The notes beneath the pieces were generated by a model. That model was not told the DNA's origin, searched no databases, and saw only the letters and a program-made list of their open reading frames with translations. From assembly GCA_038373885.1 (NCBI GenBank), contig JAWZYV010016543.1:1-64000 (forward strand): a DNA stretch of 64,000 bases, written 5' to 3'. Origin of the DNA: Cheiracanthium punctorium (taxonomy: Eukaryota; Arthropoda; Arachnida; Araneae; Cheiracanthiidae). The position numbers and the translations under genes were made by a program. Of the stretch, positions 30,395-42,128 are shown piece by piece (the stretch's first letter is position 1; each line of letters opens with the position of its first letter).

Positions 30395-32582
30395 CTATTT
30401 TTTGTAGACTAAGTCAATCCGTCTTCCCTTTAAAGCAGCAAATTTGTCAATAATGTCATCATAAAATGGCTGTTCTTTTAAAAGTGTCATTAAAATGTCT
30501 TTTTGTACAGAAATGTTTGCTAACGCGGCTAGCCTGTTTTGTGAGATAGAATTTCTTAAAAATGTTTTAATTCTTTTCAAACAAGAAAAGCTTCTTTCCA
30601 CAGAAACACTTGTCCAAGTATTGCAACACTTGTATTGTTACAAGAAGAGACACCAGTTTGTAAGTTTCTGTGTAAATGTCTTTTTGTGTGTGCAACTCTT
30701 TAAGAAGTTTTTCACATGATAAATTCCTTACATTTTCATCGGCATACATAAGACTGAGTTCAGTTTTTAGGCGCTGGTTCTTAGTAAATATATCCCTATA
30801 GAATTTTTGCAAGTTTTCAAAAGCGGCAGAGGGAAAGCAAGCATTAAATTCTTTAAATTTAGTTGCATCAACTAGACACATAAACTGAAGTTTATCGCAG
30901 TCTTCAAATCTGCTATTCATTTCCATAATAACATGGTCCAAAATTTCAAAAAAAAGTATTTTAAAATTTTGAAAAATGTCTTCCTTTGTTAGGGCAGAAT
31001 ACTTCCGTTCTGATATATTCATGTCTGTCATTCTTTCGGCTTTTTTGAAGATTGCTGCAAAACATTCCTCATTCCTTTTGCTATGTAAAACAATACGAGT
31101 TCTTTTAATTTGAGCTACACAATGGCTCATATCTAAAGATTTTTTCTGGAGAATTTCAAATAAAAGATCTGTAAATTCAAAAATTTCATTGAAAACTACC
31201 GCTAAAAATGTAAATTCAAAATCATTCATGTCATGCAAAAATCCTTTGGCAAGCTGGATTGTTTTTTGATCTGACTGCTCACTATTTGTCAAAGACTGAA
31301 AAATTTCTTTTAAAGTTTCCCAGTCTGAAACAATTACTTTAATTAATTTCGAATTGAAGGAACATCTAGTTTCAGTTATAGATGGTATGTGTTTTGCGGA
31401 AGTCGAATTTAATGCGAATGAACGCTTCGCTGAATGATGAAAAAACGATGGGATTCCACTGAGACTGGCAAAAAAAGTTCGACATTTGGAAATTTTAGAA
31501 AAACTCTGTTGTAGCACAAGATTTAAACGATGAGCTAAGCAATGTACAAAAACTGCTTGAGGCGCTTTATCTTTAATTTTCTTTTGCAGTCCATTTAAAT
31601 GTCCGGACATAACACTTGCTCCATCATAGCACTGCCCAACTAATTTATGCTCATAATCGAACTCATCTAAAATTTTATCTAGTAACTGGTATAGTGCATC
31701 AGCCGACCTGTCGGCACTTACATCATGAAATCCCAAAAATCGCTCTACTAATAAACCTTCTGAATTAACAAATCTTACAATTAAAGAACACTGCGAATTT
31801 TGGCTTATATCTGTTGTTTCATCTACTTGAATAGAGAAAAACTGTGCTTCTTTTAGCTCATTTTTTACATACTCGTTTATGTAATCCGAAATACAGTCAA
31901 TTAATTCATTTTGAATAGTTTTTGAATCTCCAGTGAAAACATTTTTTATTTTCTCATATTGATTTTGGATTTCCAGAGGACTTCTGGCTATGAGAAGAGT
32001 TAGTAATTCTTTAAAATTCCCTCGGTTCATTGCATCACTGCTTTCATCATGCCCGCGAAATGCGAGTTCTTGTTTACTCAAATAAACAACTGCATCAATC
32101 ACTGTCCGTAGGAAAAGTCTATTTAAGCGCACGTTTTCGTTAAAATTCATTATTAGTAATCTAGAATTCTCTTTTAACGCATCGACAATTGTATTCTGAT
32201 TTCTTTCAAAGTTTCTCAACATCAGTTCACTTTTGAGATGTTCAGCGGAATCGCCATGCTTGTGAAGTGATCGCGTTATATTCAAAATGTCTGAAAATCC
32301 GTCTTTGCTCCATACAGAATGCTTATTACTAAAGAGTAAGCAAGGCCAACAAAATAACTTTTGTAAAACAGGAGAACTGCAAAGCCATTTGTAACTCGTA
32401 AACCAGCTATGTTTAAAACGAACAGTGTAAGATTTACCACTCTTCTTCAGGTCCTTCTTCGCATTCATTCCTAATGCCTCCATTGGTCGACCACGAGAAA
32501 GAACATCTCTTTTATCGTCATCTTTCCACCTACTAAACGGTGTTTGTAATACATTACAGACTATATCATTAACAGGAAACAT
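30395..32582 (-). pseudogene. hAT transposase, ZMYM1/TTF-type, one frameshift
   Basis: The main frame starts at ATG 32582 and runs 671 codons. A TTF-type zinc finger spans about residues 55-85 (RFKHSWFTSYKWLC, FCWPC). The RNase H-fold core has Asp254 (SIQVDETTD), Asp320 (GQCYDGASVMSG) and the Cys348-His351 signature (VHCLAHR). Just before the C-terminal dimerisation segment, near 30605-30625, one extra base diverts the frame; ERSFSCLKRIKTFLRNSI to KDILMTLL continues in frame 30601-30395. In hAT elements this enzyme binds the TIRs, excises by hairpin formation and makes 8-bp TSDs. This copy looks recently inactivated; the lesion could also be an assembly error. Confidence 0.85.
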
Positions 32583-33240
32583 AATGGCGAATAAACAGAA
32601 AAGAAACTAACTATTATTATCATTAAAATTAACACAAGAAGAAATTCTAGAATTTTTAAAAGACAGCAGTAAAATTCTCATGCGTCAAAATCTCAAAGAA
32701 ATCACGTATTTTCATTTTCCTACACAAATTTGTTCTTGGAGATGCACTAGGCCACCACCCACGGGAGATGTATATCTCCTTGAAGAGACAGGCCGTTTTC
32801 TGAGGGATCTCTTCACCTGATGGAAAGCAAAGCTGTAAACCTGAATGGAGCGTCTGAGGTTACCATAGCAACCCCCCAATAAGTGCAGTAGAAGAGCCAA
32901 TTTTTCATTAGCACTTCACAACGCACCCCGTCTCCCGCGAGCCACGTGACTCTAACAATTGACCAATCGTGACACAAGTCTTTGAAACCTTTTCTTTGGC
33001 CGCGACAAGGGAAGGGGAGGGGAGGGGAAGGCGATTTGGCTTCACTGCTAGTAAGAACATGATTTAGCGCATAGTCTTTTACGGCAATTGGTTTTCCATC
33101 AAAATTTTAAGTGTATTCTTACAGAATAAATTTGAAGAAGGATTATTGCTCGCTTACGTTAAACAATTTTTTGTTACTTACAATACTTGGTGAAGAGGCA
33201 CTTCACCTACTTCACCTGAAAAGCCGCCACTGTTTTGAGT

Positions 33241-33420
33241 GTGCATTTCGGATCGACCAGGTTCGAACTTCGAATACAAGACTGCCGGAGGGAGAAAATG
33301 AATTTCGGTATTTGAGTAATAGTATGTTCCGTTCCGTTACTAGATACCGGATGGATTCTCGCTGTTTGAAGGGAAAAATCAGTTTCGGTATTTGAGTAGT
33401 AGTATGTTCTGGTTGCAATT
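33241..33420 (+). repeat. Tandem 79-bp satellite-like units
   Basis: TTTCGGTATTTGAGTA-TAGTATGTTC occurs at 33303 and 33382. TTCGAACTTCGAATACA and CGCTGTTTGAAGGG match 29640-29760. Frames predicted across it in both strands are repeat artefacts. Confidence 0.6.
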
Positions 33421-35040
33421 CGTTTGTGCCGAGCCGAATGGTATCGTTTTGATGAGGTTTGGAAGAATCCGTATGTTTCGTTACAGTTATGGAGATGCAT
33501 ATACTGCTGCTCTATTGATATGGGTCGTACAATGGGGGGATAGGATCCGGTGTATAGTGCGTTCTTATGCGCAGTTGAACTTTTTTTTGCAGGGGGGGAA
33601 GGGGGTGTTCTTATAATTGTAGAGGAGCAATACATATAAGAGAAGCATGTTAGTAAGGGGTGCTAATTTCGGGCTTTCTAACATTTTAGTACTAAATAGT
33701 GGTGCAATCAGAATTCTTTCTTTCAGAGTAGTTCCGAAGTAGGATTGCGAACTTAACTTTTTCTTTTTTTTTAGCTAGAATCGAAATATGAGTAATAAAT
33801 AACAAATTATTTAAATACACCTTTAAAAAAAATATTTTTTTATAAAGTAAACGAATTCACACATTTTTATTATTTAAAATATTATTTGGAACTAAAAAAA
33901 ATATTTAGCATGGAAACCTAAACACATTTTTTAAGTAATTGTTTAAAAAATATATAAAAAATTGGGAGCTACCCGGGATTTCTATGCGTACTCCTGCGTA
34001 AGCCACTGGTATTAAAATAATTCAATAAAGTTCAGTATGTTTCTAAAGTGTCGGCGTTTAGGGGGCCATCTGCCCTATTTTATGGTACATTTTATTCCAT
34101 GAACTCATGGAATACGCATAGTCCGGTGCAACCATTCTTTCTGTATGAAAGGAGTGATAATTTTTGTTTAAAGAATGCTCTCATATATGCACCCACAGAA
34201 GGGGCTAACCCCTTTCATCCCAAAAGTGCAGAAATAGAACTGGAAATATCTTAAAAATAGATAATTCTCACTGAATTAAACAATTTTAATTTAAAATATG
34301 GTAATTTTTAATTTACTTCGAAAAGTCGTCCAGCAAAAGAAGTTTTTGATATGAAATAAGAACTCACAAATAATAAAGATATTATGCTTGTAGAGACGCA
34401 AAGTAGTTGATATCATACTGAGATCCCCTGCCCTGTGAATTTAATATATATGGCCCAATCCCTGGATCTCAGTATTCGAGAACCCGCTCCCAGAAAAAAA
34501 CACGAGTCACAAGCTTTCCTTTACACTTTTTATGATAAGAGTGAACAGGTTAAACCAGCGTTCAGAATTTAAAAAAGGGGGGGTTGAGAAAAAAAAGAAT
34601 GGCATATGTCTTTATAAGATTTCTATGTGTACTCAGTAATTCGGATAATTTAGCATTGTATAAAACCATAAATGTGTATAAAAAAAATCTGTAAATCAGA
34701 GAAAATAAGCTCTAAATACAACTTTGTACAACTTCGCTAAAAAAAATTCTTTTTGTTTAGGTTTTGTTATGGGTTTATGTATGGGTGGCATATACCCATA
34801 ACAACACTGTCCCGGATGTGTTGTTATGGGGCACATATAACACCCTATTACCGATTCTATTAGTAGTAACGAAAGTAACAAGTAACGAATACTTAGTAAC
34901 GAATAGCGAACATCTAAGTAACAAATACATACGGATACTCAATTTGTCGTTACTTTTACAGCACTAGCTTCTCGCTCATTCTGCATTTCGCTTTGCTAGC
35001 TGTTGCTACTTGTTTCTCCCACCTCGTTGTCCTATTCCTG
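33421..35040. other. Non-coding interval
   Basis: No supported gene. GTTATGGGT-type and CCCATAAC motifs alternate at 34765-34830, and degenerate AGTAACGAA repeats lie at 34866-34930. Remaining sequence is AT-rich. Confidence 0.5.
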
Positions 35041-35080
35041 ATGTCGGATTCAGAGAGTGAGCTTTTTCAAAGCAGCAAAA

Positions 35081-35145
35081 GGCCCTTTTCAGGGCCACAA
35101 AAAAAGGCCCTTTTCAGGGCCACAGAAAAGGTCCTTTTCAGGACC
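35081..35145 (+). promoter_or_regulatory. Three tandem histone-type 3' stem-loops
   Basis: GGCCCTTTTCAGGGCC occurs at 35081-35096 and 35106-35121, and GGTCCTTTTCAGGACC at 35130-35145. Each has the 6-bp stem, TTTC loop and AAA-before/AC-after context of metazoan replication-dependent histone mRNA 3' ends, in the correct + orientation. The third differs by a compensated C-G to T-A pair. No histone coding region is seen upstream, and no U7-binding purine element is obvious. Confidence 0.7.
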
Positions 35146-36564
35146 AGATCCTTTTATGCAATACATTTTACAAGGGGCCTGGTATTTTTTTAAATAAAAA
35201 ATCAACTTTTAAGAGTTGACCTATAAACAAAAAGACCCAGTGAGAATCCATTTCAACATAAGTGAAAAGAAACACTCCCAAAGAAAATAAAGACTTTCAA
35301 TTTCTTGTTTTTTTAAAGTAAGCTAATCACATAAAAACAAACATACATATAATCAGTGCCACAACTAAAGTTTAGTTCACACAGTACAAACCTTAATTTT
35401 CGGCAAATAAGGCATGGCTGGGGGGGCATGTGCCCCATTTGACCTCCCCTAGATGCATGCCCATATATAATAGCAAAATATAAAATTCATTATTTTGTGA
35501 AAAAAGATTTGAATTAGATTGTAAAAAATTATCATTTTAAGTATTTTATATTAATCCTATTTAGATGCATATATACGCCCTTACATAGTATTTTATTGTG
35601 TCCACATTAGTTTGGATCATTAATATCAAGTATAAAATCTACATAAGCTAAAGATTAAATATTATCATAGCATAACTAACTAGGAGCAGGAGGGGGGGGG
35701 GACTGCTATTTAAAAAAAAGTTCAATAAAATTCCGATATGACTCATTTGAAAATATTTTCAGCAATAGGAAACAGTTTACCCTTAAAAAGTCCTCCAGTT
35801 GAGGCAGATATCCCTCGTGTAAGTTTACCATAACACAGCAGAACAATGTTCAAAATTAATTTAAATTGAAAACATTTAGCAGAAACACAACAAAGTCAAT
35901 GCATTTACACACTCACACGCTTTCTTATTATTGTCAAATGAACATATCAATCAAACTAACTCCCATATTACTGCAATTATTGAGCTAAGGGCACTAATTC
36001 ATGCACCTTAAATATGATTCTTTTAAAGGTGTAAAAAAGAAAAACAAAACAAAAAATCCTTTTTCTTTTACCTTTCAAAAAAGATTTGTGCTTTTTGAAC
36101 AACCCAAATTACAGTTTGCAGCAACCCAAATTAAGTATAAGATTTATAAATCAAATCTAGTTTAATATATATTTTATTCAGAACTTTTTATAATCAACAG
36201 TAAATTTTACAAAATTTCAAAGAATTGTGTATGAATAATTTTTTAAAAATAATTTCAATTATTAGCATATTTTTTTATTGTTCTGAATCTTGCTCACAGC
36301 AAACTTCCTGAAAGCATTAAAAATTTTTATTTTATTTTAATCATCAAATTTATTACATTAAATTCATCAAGCATAACTGAAACAAATTTCCGATATCTAT
36401 GCGAATATCACGCTAAACTGTCAGAGAAAGCCAATAACACTATTTTCAGAGACCGTAAGGCAAATTACAGCTACCCTAAAACATTATTTATTTCACAATA
36501 AAGTGAGGTAACTTAAAAATTTTTTAAACAAACATTTGTTTGAATACGATGTCAAGTGTGAGAT
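35146..36564. other. Non-coding interval upstream of TBRG1
   Basis: AT-rich, with G runs near 35420 and 35691. No gene or well-bounded element recognised. Confidence 0.5.
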
Positions 36565-36705
36565 AATCTTGAGAAGTTTCCCATCTACCCTCTTCCGTTC
36601 CCACCCACCTTTGACATCATGCGCGACACAGAATGCGCACTGGGAAGGAAAGAGATGAGAAGCAGGATTCTTTCCACTATCTAGACGCTTGTCTATAAAA
36701 ACAAG
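36565..36705 (-). repeat. Repeat Y, inverted intact copy
   Basis: Reverse complement of the flanks of the MULE-type element: AGCGTCTAGATAGTGGAAA, GTGCGCATTCTGTGTCGCGC, GGTGGGTGGGAACGGAAGAG. It carries one GGGAACGG where the occupied copy has GTGGAACAG twice. It lies about 100 bp upstream of TBRG1 exon 1. Confidence 0.9.
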
Positions 36706-36800
36706 TTCAAGGCCAATGCTAAATGAGCCATGACAGTACGAATAGGAAGAACATTTTTAATAGGGGATGGAAGGTTTGACTGGGACTTTTAAAATGTCCT

Positions 36801-37079
36801 ATGTATATTTATCCCTTGCAAATTATGAAGTATAAAACTTTTGATATTGCTTATGAAATGGAAGCTGATATATTTAATGAATTTATGTCTGATGATGGAA
36901 GCCCTTACTTGGGACGCAATGTTGTTATTTCAGCTTGCAACAAACAAGAAAGTAGCAGTTCGCCCTTTTTCAATCCCAGTTCTAGAAATTTAAGCGATCA
37001 ACGCCGTGAAAGATTAAGCAGCAATATTTATCGAGACAAATATAGAAAATTAAAGAAAGTCGCCAAAGGCTTCGTATTT
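36801..37079 (+). CDS. TBRG1: TBRG1 orthologue, first coding exon seen
   Basis: The frame opens at ATG 36801 (second ATG at 36825) after an in-frame TGA at 36777-36779, and ends at GTATTT|GTAAGT (donor 37080). The acidic N-terminal part (YEMEADIFNEFMSDDGSPYL) is not conserved with vertebrates, but the last residues IYRDKYRKLKKVAKGFVF correspond to vertebrate TBRG1 EKYRLKYLRLRKAAKATVF. TBRG1 (NIAM) is a nuclear growth regulator linked to ARF/p53 in mammals; its role here is unknown. Splicing is phase 0 into exon 2. A 5' non-coding exon or a different start is possible. Confidence 0.85.
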
Positions 37080-38160
37080 GTAAGTTTATGAACTCCGCTT
37101 TTATTGCATTAAATATATGTTTAGCGAATTCAGGTTATCGAATATTATTTGTAATGTGGGTTATTCTGTCAACAATTTCTCTTGGTTAAATGTTAAGGTA
37201 GTGCTTTATAGTGATGACATCCCAAATTAACGTGATTGTTCTACCATCTTTCAATTCATCTTATAAACTAGGTGACTCCACGAGTGATTCTCTGGCCCTG
37301 AAGTCCTAATAAAAGAACACATCTTTGCATTGCATTACTCTACATTCTTCATTTTCAAGAATTTTAGCACCAAAACCTGGTGTCTTACCAATAATACATG
37401 CCGGAATAGAAAAAGTTAGCATTTTTGCTCTGTAGATGGCAGAAAATCTGCCTCAGAGTCAATGGACGTATCAAGCCATTTGAAGCCAAAAGTTAAATGC
37501 ATCTTTATGTATGCACGAATGAATGCATGCATGCATGCAATCAAAAAAGCATGAGAAGTGGGAAGTATTTTCATGTTTTCAAGCACAAAAATATTGATTC
37601 AAAAAGTTTCATATAAAATAACCGTAAAAGTTTTTTTTTTTTTCATTTTGCACAATTATAGCCTTGTGTCCTACTATTAAAACATTTTTTGGTACTTGCA
37701 TATTATCCTGGTGGTCTGCCAAGATGAGCGATTTTATGCCAAGATAAATGCTGAAGCACATGAAATTATACATGGTTCAGAATGTGATTGGCAACAGTTA
37801 ACCAGCATATTTGATGCAAAAATAGTTTGGTGAGAATGACCAGCAGGATAATACGTAAGTACCCATTTTTTATGAGTTTGGTGATTGGCTGAATAATACA
37901 TATTTAAGATACTTACATATAGCTCAGCATATCTGAGAACTCGTTGATTTTATTATCTGCGTTATTCAAAATTCAGGGTTGATGGAATTAAAAATTGGTA
38001 ATACAAATTGGAGAAATGATGAAACATTCGGTTTCGAATGCTCGTGGGAGAAATTATGAGAACTTTGATCGTTGCAGCAATGTAAGCTAAGCTCGCGTCA
38101 TTTTCCATGAGTAGTCCTGCTATAAAGTAATATTAATTTACTCCAGTGTTCTAATATTTC

Positions 38161-39288
38161 CAGGGTTCTCGTTAGAAAAAAAAAATTGGGTGAGATTTCT
38201 CACCCATCCAAAAATTTTGAGCGAGATTTCTGAAAATTAAGTGAAGATAAATATTGTTTAACATCATTTTATTTATTTACAGTACAATTTCAATAATACC
38301 TATTCTTCAGTTCATTTAAAAATTTTAGCAGCTGATCATATGGAAAACTTGCTAAATTGATATTTCCACCAGCTATTCTAATAAGATTGCTTAAATTAGC
38401 ACTTGAAAGTGCACTGGAATTGTTAAATAAATATTCAAAGTCTCATGCCCAGATTAACTAAGCAACAGAATTACTAACTATCATATTTTATCTAGTATAA
38501 TAAAACTATATAATATAACTATGTATAATAAACTATATAATATAACTCAATATTTATATAATTATTAAGTTATATTATACTACAGAGTTGGTAAGATACA
38601 AATATGTGTCACAAAGTTAAACAGATATATTCAAGTTCAAATTCTAACTACAGTAAAAGCTAGATTATCCAGCATTAACTGTAAAATTTCAGCTTCAGTC
38701 TTTTTTTTTTTTTTTTTTTTTTTTTGTCTTCTTAAAAGATTAACTCTTATTGTGAACCACAACTAAACTTAGAATGGAAGGGGGGTGGGTGGGTGCAAAT
38801 TTTACACTGCCAGAGGATATCAATAAATCCATGAATCGTGGTGGTATATAAAAAAACAAACAGAGCAAATGCTCTCAAACTCATATAGGATGGACAGACA
38901 TACAAAAACAAAACATTTTACAGCTGCCGAGCAGGAGGAGAAAAATCAACACGTCAGCTGATTGCAGATAGCATTAATTAATATTCTCCCTCTTTGGATT
39001 CTGATGATTCAACTGTTTATCTTTGAACAGCTCAAGAAAGGAAGGGTAGGGGGATGCTTCTTTGTGGCAATGGCAGCTCATTATCGGAGTCTTTTTCTCT
39101 GTTGGCATTACGGACAATTCTCTCCTTGATTTTTGACAGCAGTACAGTGAAAACAAATTTTTGTATTTGTAAACTGGCATTTTTAAACTTTCAAACAGCA
39201 CGCGATAATCTCATGTAGGTGGCGAATATTTTGCAGTGCAAGATTTACGATTTTTATGCGAGATTCTCGCGCTCTAGCTGGAACCCTG
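38161..39288. mobile_element. CAGGGTTC element copy A, 1.13 kb, 5-bp TSD
   Basis: Ends read CAGGGTTCTCGTTAGAAA and, in reverse complement, CAGGGTTCCAGCTAGAGCG. ATTTC flanks both ends (38156-38160 and 39289-39293). It is collinear with both ends of 49700-55865, of which it looks like an internal-deletion derivative. A minus-strand frame starting MPVYKYKN occurs in both copies. It lies in TBRG1 intron 1. The superfamily is unclear; the termini look hAT-like but the TSD is short. Confidence 0.8.
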
Positions 39289-39744
39289 ATTTCAAAGCAT
39301 ACTTTCCTTTTAAGATGACATTGAAAAGTATAAAATTTTAGACAGTATGAGTGTATAACAACTCATCTCCAAATTACATTCTTTGTACACTATATTTACT
39401 AATTAATCGCTCCTGGTTTTTGCCAAATTGACACCAAGGGTATAACCGCATAATGGGATATCTCCAATTATTGTTAAAAAATGAAATGCAAAATGATTTA
39501 AAGTTTTGGTTTAAGCTACATTAATTAAAATTGTAACTATATTTTCAAGATGCATATAGGGTATGTCCTGAAAGTAATGTCAGTGATTTTATTGCGACGG
39601 GACTGCATGTCTGAGTGTGATTAGACCGGTTAAAAGTGGTTGCTGGTGACGTCAGCTAAACAGCACTCCATCGCTCAGTGTGCTCCGAGCATCTGGAGAG
39701 TGAGGACGAGCCAACCTGTGAGACTTGTTTTGTGACCTTGTACA

Positions 39745-40815
39745 CAGGGTTCGTTGATTTAAATCAGCTTGATTAAAATCATGATTAAAATCACGATTTA
39801 AATCAAGGGATTTTTTTAAAAAAAATCAATGATTAAAATCATTTTTCAAAAATGCATTTTGAATTGATAGATTGATGATGATACTCTAAATAAAAATCTT
39901 CAACACTCAAATGAAATTAATTTCTTAATAGCATTAGATGGCACTGCAGTGGTTTAGGGAATCCTTCAAGGGGGGGGGGGGAAGAGTGACTTTTGAGTGT
40001 GACAGTGTGAAAACAAAAGAAATTTGATCAGGAAAATTGGCATTACTAGAATTATTTCAGATTTTAGAACACGCTTGTTTAGGATTCCGTGTTCAGAGAG
40101 CTATTGCTAAAGTACAAGGATAATGGCAAGAATTAAGAAAGATAATATTTGAATGTACTTTAATGAAGAGCAGACAGTTTCTGGAAAAGGTGTTAAAACC
40201 AAATGCAAGAACTGTGGAAAAGTTATGATGGCATTAGTAGCCAGAATGAAAGCGCATGTAGATAAATGTTTCTCCTCTGGCAGAAATGATATTAATAGTG
40301 ATGAACCTCAAGAAACAGTTGAGAACAATTTAACTTGTACAAAATCTGAGGCAGCCAAACCTATGAAAAGAAAAATCAGTGAGATAGAAAATGATGTTGG
40401 TGTTCTTAAGAACAGCATGAATGATTGTCATAAAGACCACTAAAACTCAAAAGCAAATAAGAGGAAGTGGCAAGATATATTTATGACACCAATTCTGCTT
40501 TTCATCAGGTTAATCATCCCCAATTTAAAAAGATGATTTCTGCTTTAAGGCCAGGGTATACTGCTCCAAATAAAGTAGAAATAGGTGGAGCATTACTTGA
40601 TAATATATATAATCAAGAGAAAGAAATTGTTTCATATTAAAATTTGTTTATCTATGCACTTATTATAATAATAGCTAAAATAGCATAAAATATATTTTAT
40701 ATATATTGTTTAAAATGTCATACTACTTTTGTAATATGCAAAATAAATTCATATTAGGAATTTTTAAAACATCTTTAAAAAAATCTGATTTAAATCAAAA
40801 AAATCACGAACCCTG
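39745..40815 (+). mobile_element. Internally deleted hAT element with BED finger, nested in mariner
   Basis: CTTGTACA flanks both sides (39737-39744 and 40816-40823). Ends read CAGGGTTCGTTGATTTAAAT and, in reverse complement, CAGGGTTCGTGATTTTTTTG; ATTTAAATC and GATTAAAATCA repeat subterminally. Confidence 0.9.
40153..40443 (+). pseudogene. hAT transposase N-terminal fragment (BED zinc finger)
   Basis: The 96-codon frame contains GKGVKTKCKNCGKVM followed by MKAHVDKCFSS, the CxxC...HxxxxC layout of a BED finger, which in hAT transposases binds the transposon ends. After the stop at 40443, YIYDTNSAFHQVNHPQFKKM and LRPGYTAPNKVEIGGALLD can still be read to about 40620 in another frame, the segment that normally follows. 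The catalytic core is deleted, so the element depends on a relative for movement. Confidence 0.8.
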
Positions 40816-40830
40816 CTTGTACAAGTAAAA

Positions 40831-41406
40831 ATGCAGCGCTCGTTAGAACAAAAAGTTGTGATCAAGTTTTGAATGAAACTTGGAAAGACCGCGATGGAGA
40901 CTGTTTCTATGATTAAGTCAGCTTACTAAGAAGATGTCCTGTCAGATCGGCAAGTGTTTCGGTGGCACAAGGCCTTTTTGAAAGGCCAGGAAGAGGTCGA
41001 CGACAAGGACCGCACTGGACGGCTATCCACGACCACCACAGCCGACAATGTGAACTCCAAATTTTATCTGGAAGTCCTCAAATGACTGAAACACAGGGTT
41101 CAATGCGTCCAGCCAGACATCGCAGACAACTGGAGGTTGCACCACAACAATGCTCTGGCCCACACCGCCTTTATCATCTCCCACTACCTGGTTAAAGCAG
41201 GGGTGCTAAGCATCCCCCAGACCCCGTACAGCCTGGACCTAGCTCCCCCTGACTTCTTTTTATTTCCACGCCTCAAAACACCCATGAAAGGCGAGCATTT
41301 CGGGACAGTAGATAGAATCAAAAGAGCTTGTACCGTGGCATTGAAGGACATTCCAGAGGAGGCCTACCGCAATGCATTCGAGAGTTGGAAGACTTGCTGG
41401 ATTTGA
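40831..41406 (+). pseudogene. mariner transposase remnant
   Basis: The N-terminal helix-turn-helix part reads MQRSLEQKVVIKF, then after stops FRWHKAFLKGQEEVDDKDRT and GRLST. A deletion then joins it to the C-terminal catalytic part WRLHHNNALAHTAFIISHYL and TPYSLDLAPPDFFLFPRLK, where the last Asp of a DD34D triad is kept (APPDFF). The first two catalytic Asp region is missing or rearranged, and several stops are present. It cannot encode an active enzyme. Confidence 0.85.
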
Positions 41407-41720
41407 TGTATTGACGTAGAAGGAGCCTATTTTGAAGATTTTTAATCACTTGTAACAAACAGTTCAATAAATGATTTTTAATAGACTTACTGACATTACT
41501 TTCAGGACACATCCTGTATTTCAGGTAATCAAAAATTCTTCTACACTTCAGTGCCTCCCCCTCCCCTGCAACTACTGGCACCCTTGCACAATCCTTACTG
41601 AGATGTATATGATTGATATTAATATAAGTGTCAATATTTATTTATCAACACATTTTGGAAATTTCTTGAAAATAAAATAATTAATATTTCTTAGAATTAA
41701 TAAATTGTTTAATGTTTTAG

Positions 41721-41791
41721 GAAAATGCATCCTTATGTGATGAAGTTGCAAGATTGCAAGAAAAGATTCTTATTGCTAAAGAAGAAAGAAG
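41721..41791 (+). CDS. TBRG1: TBRG1 orthologue, exon 2
   Basis: Acceptor GTTTTAG, donor GTAATT. It encodes ENASLCDEVARLQEKILI then AKEERR, closely matching the vertebrate coiled-coil ENAAICDEIARLEEKFLK followed by AKEERR. The exon starts in phase 0, as required by exon 1, and ends two bases into a codon. The intron before it (37080-41720) is filled by two transposons; the intron after it is only 135 bp. Confidence 0.92.
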
Positions 41792-41926
41792 GTAATTTTT
41801 AAAATTTAACAGCATGATTTTACGACCTTTATTTTAAAAAAAAGATGAGATTCCCCCCACCTAACTCTAGTCTTTTTCTTTTTTTGGGTGAATTACGAAT
41901 ATTAAAAATTGTTTCTTTCAAGCTAG

Positions 41927-42102
41927 ATTTTTGGTGAGAAAGCTATTAAACTTCCAGTCATTAAAAGATGGATCTGCTCAAACTACTCCCATGATTGGTC
42001 TTCCAGTTATGGTGAATCCATTAGCAAAATCAACAGAAGTAGTTGAATCAACACCAAAGAAAAAGAATCCAACAAAAAAGAGACCTCCTACTAAAAGCAC
42101 AG
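41927..42102 (+). CDS. TBRG1: TBRG1 orthologue, exon 3
   Basis: Acceptor CAAGCTAG. The frame continues with FLVRKLLNFQSL (vertebrate YLLKKLLQLQAL), then a Pro/Thr/Ser linker and a basic KKKNPTKKRPPTKST. I end it at ACAG|GTTACT because that donor leaves phase 1, exactly what exon 4 needs; the donor is weak. If it is skipped the frame ends at a TGA at 42126-42128 (GYYDDSIN), which could be a short isoform or mean that another exon lies in intron 3. Confidence 0.8.
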
Positions 42103-42128
42103 GTTACTATGATGATTCTATAAATTGA

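Larger units (their letters stand above)
29772..33232 (-). mobile_element. Almost complete hAT transposon, 3.46 kb
   Basis: TTTTGAGT is present at 29764-29771 and 33233-33240, an exact 8-bp TSD. Ends read CAGTGGCGGCTCGTG and, in reverse complement, CAGTGGCGGCTTTTCAGG. The element encodes one transposase frame on the minus strand (32582-30395). A SINE (29931-30150) is inserted near the left end. Confidence 0.93.
39561..41516 (+). mobile_element. mariner element, internally deleted, interrupted by a hAT fragment
   Basis: Ends read GGGTATGTCCTGAAAGTAAT and ATTACTTTCAGGACACATCC, an inverted pair with ATGTCAGT continuing inside, flanked by TA. Coding remnants lie at 40831-41406. A separate 1071-bp element is inserted at 39745-40815. 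The whole lies in TBRG1 intron 1. Confidence 0.85.

Noticed and set aside
33207..33635. Overlapping frames on both strands
   Set aside because: They run across the 79-bp tandem units and the end of a hAT TIR.
37515..37540. ATGC tandem run as a regulatory element
   Set aside because: It is a short simple repeat with nothing else to support a function.
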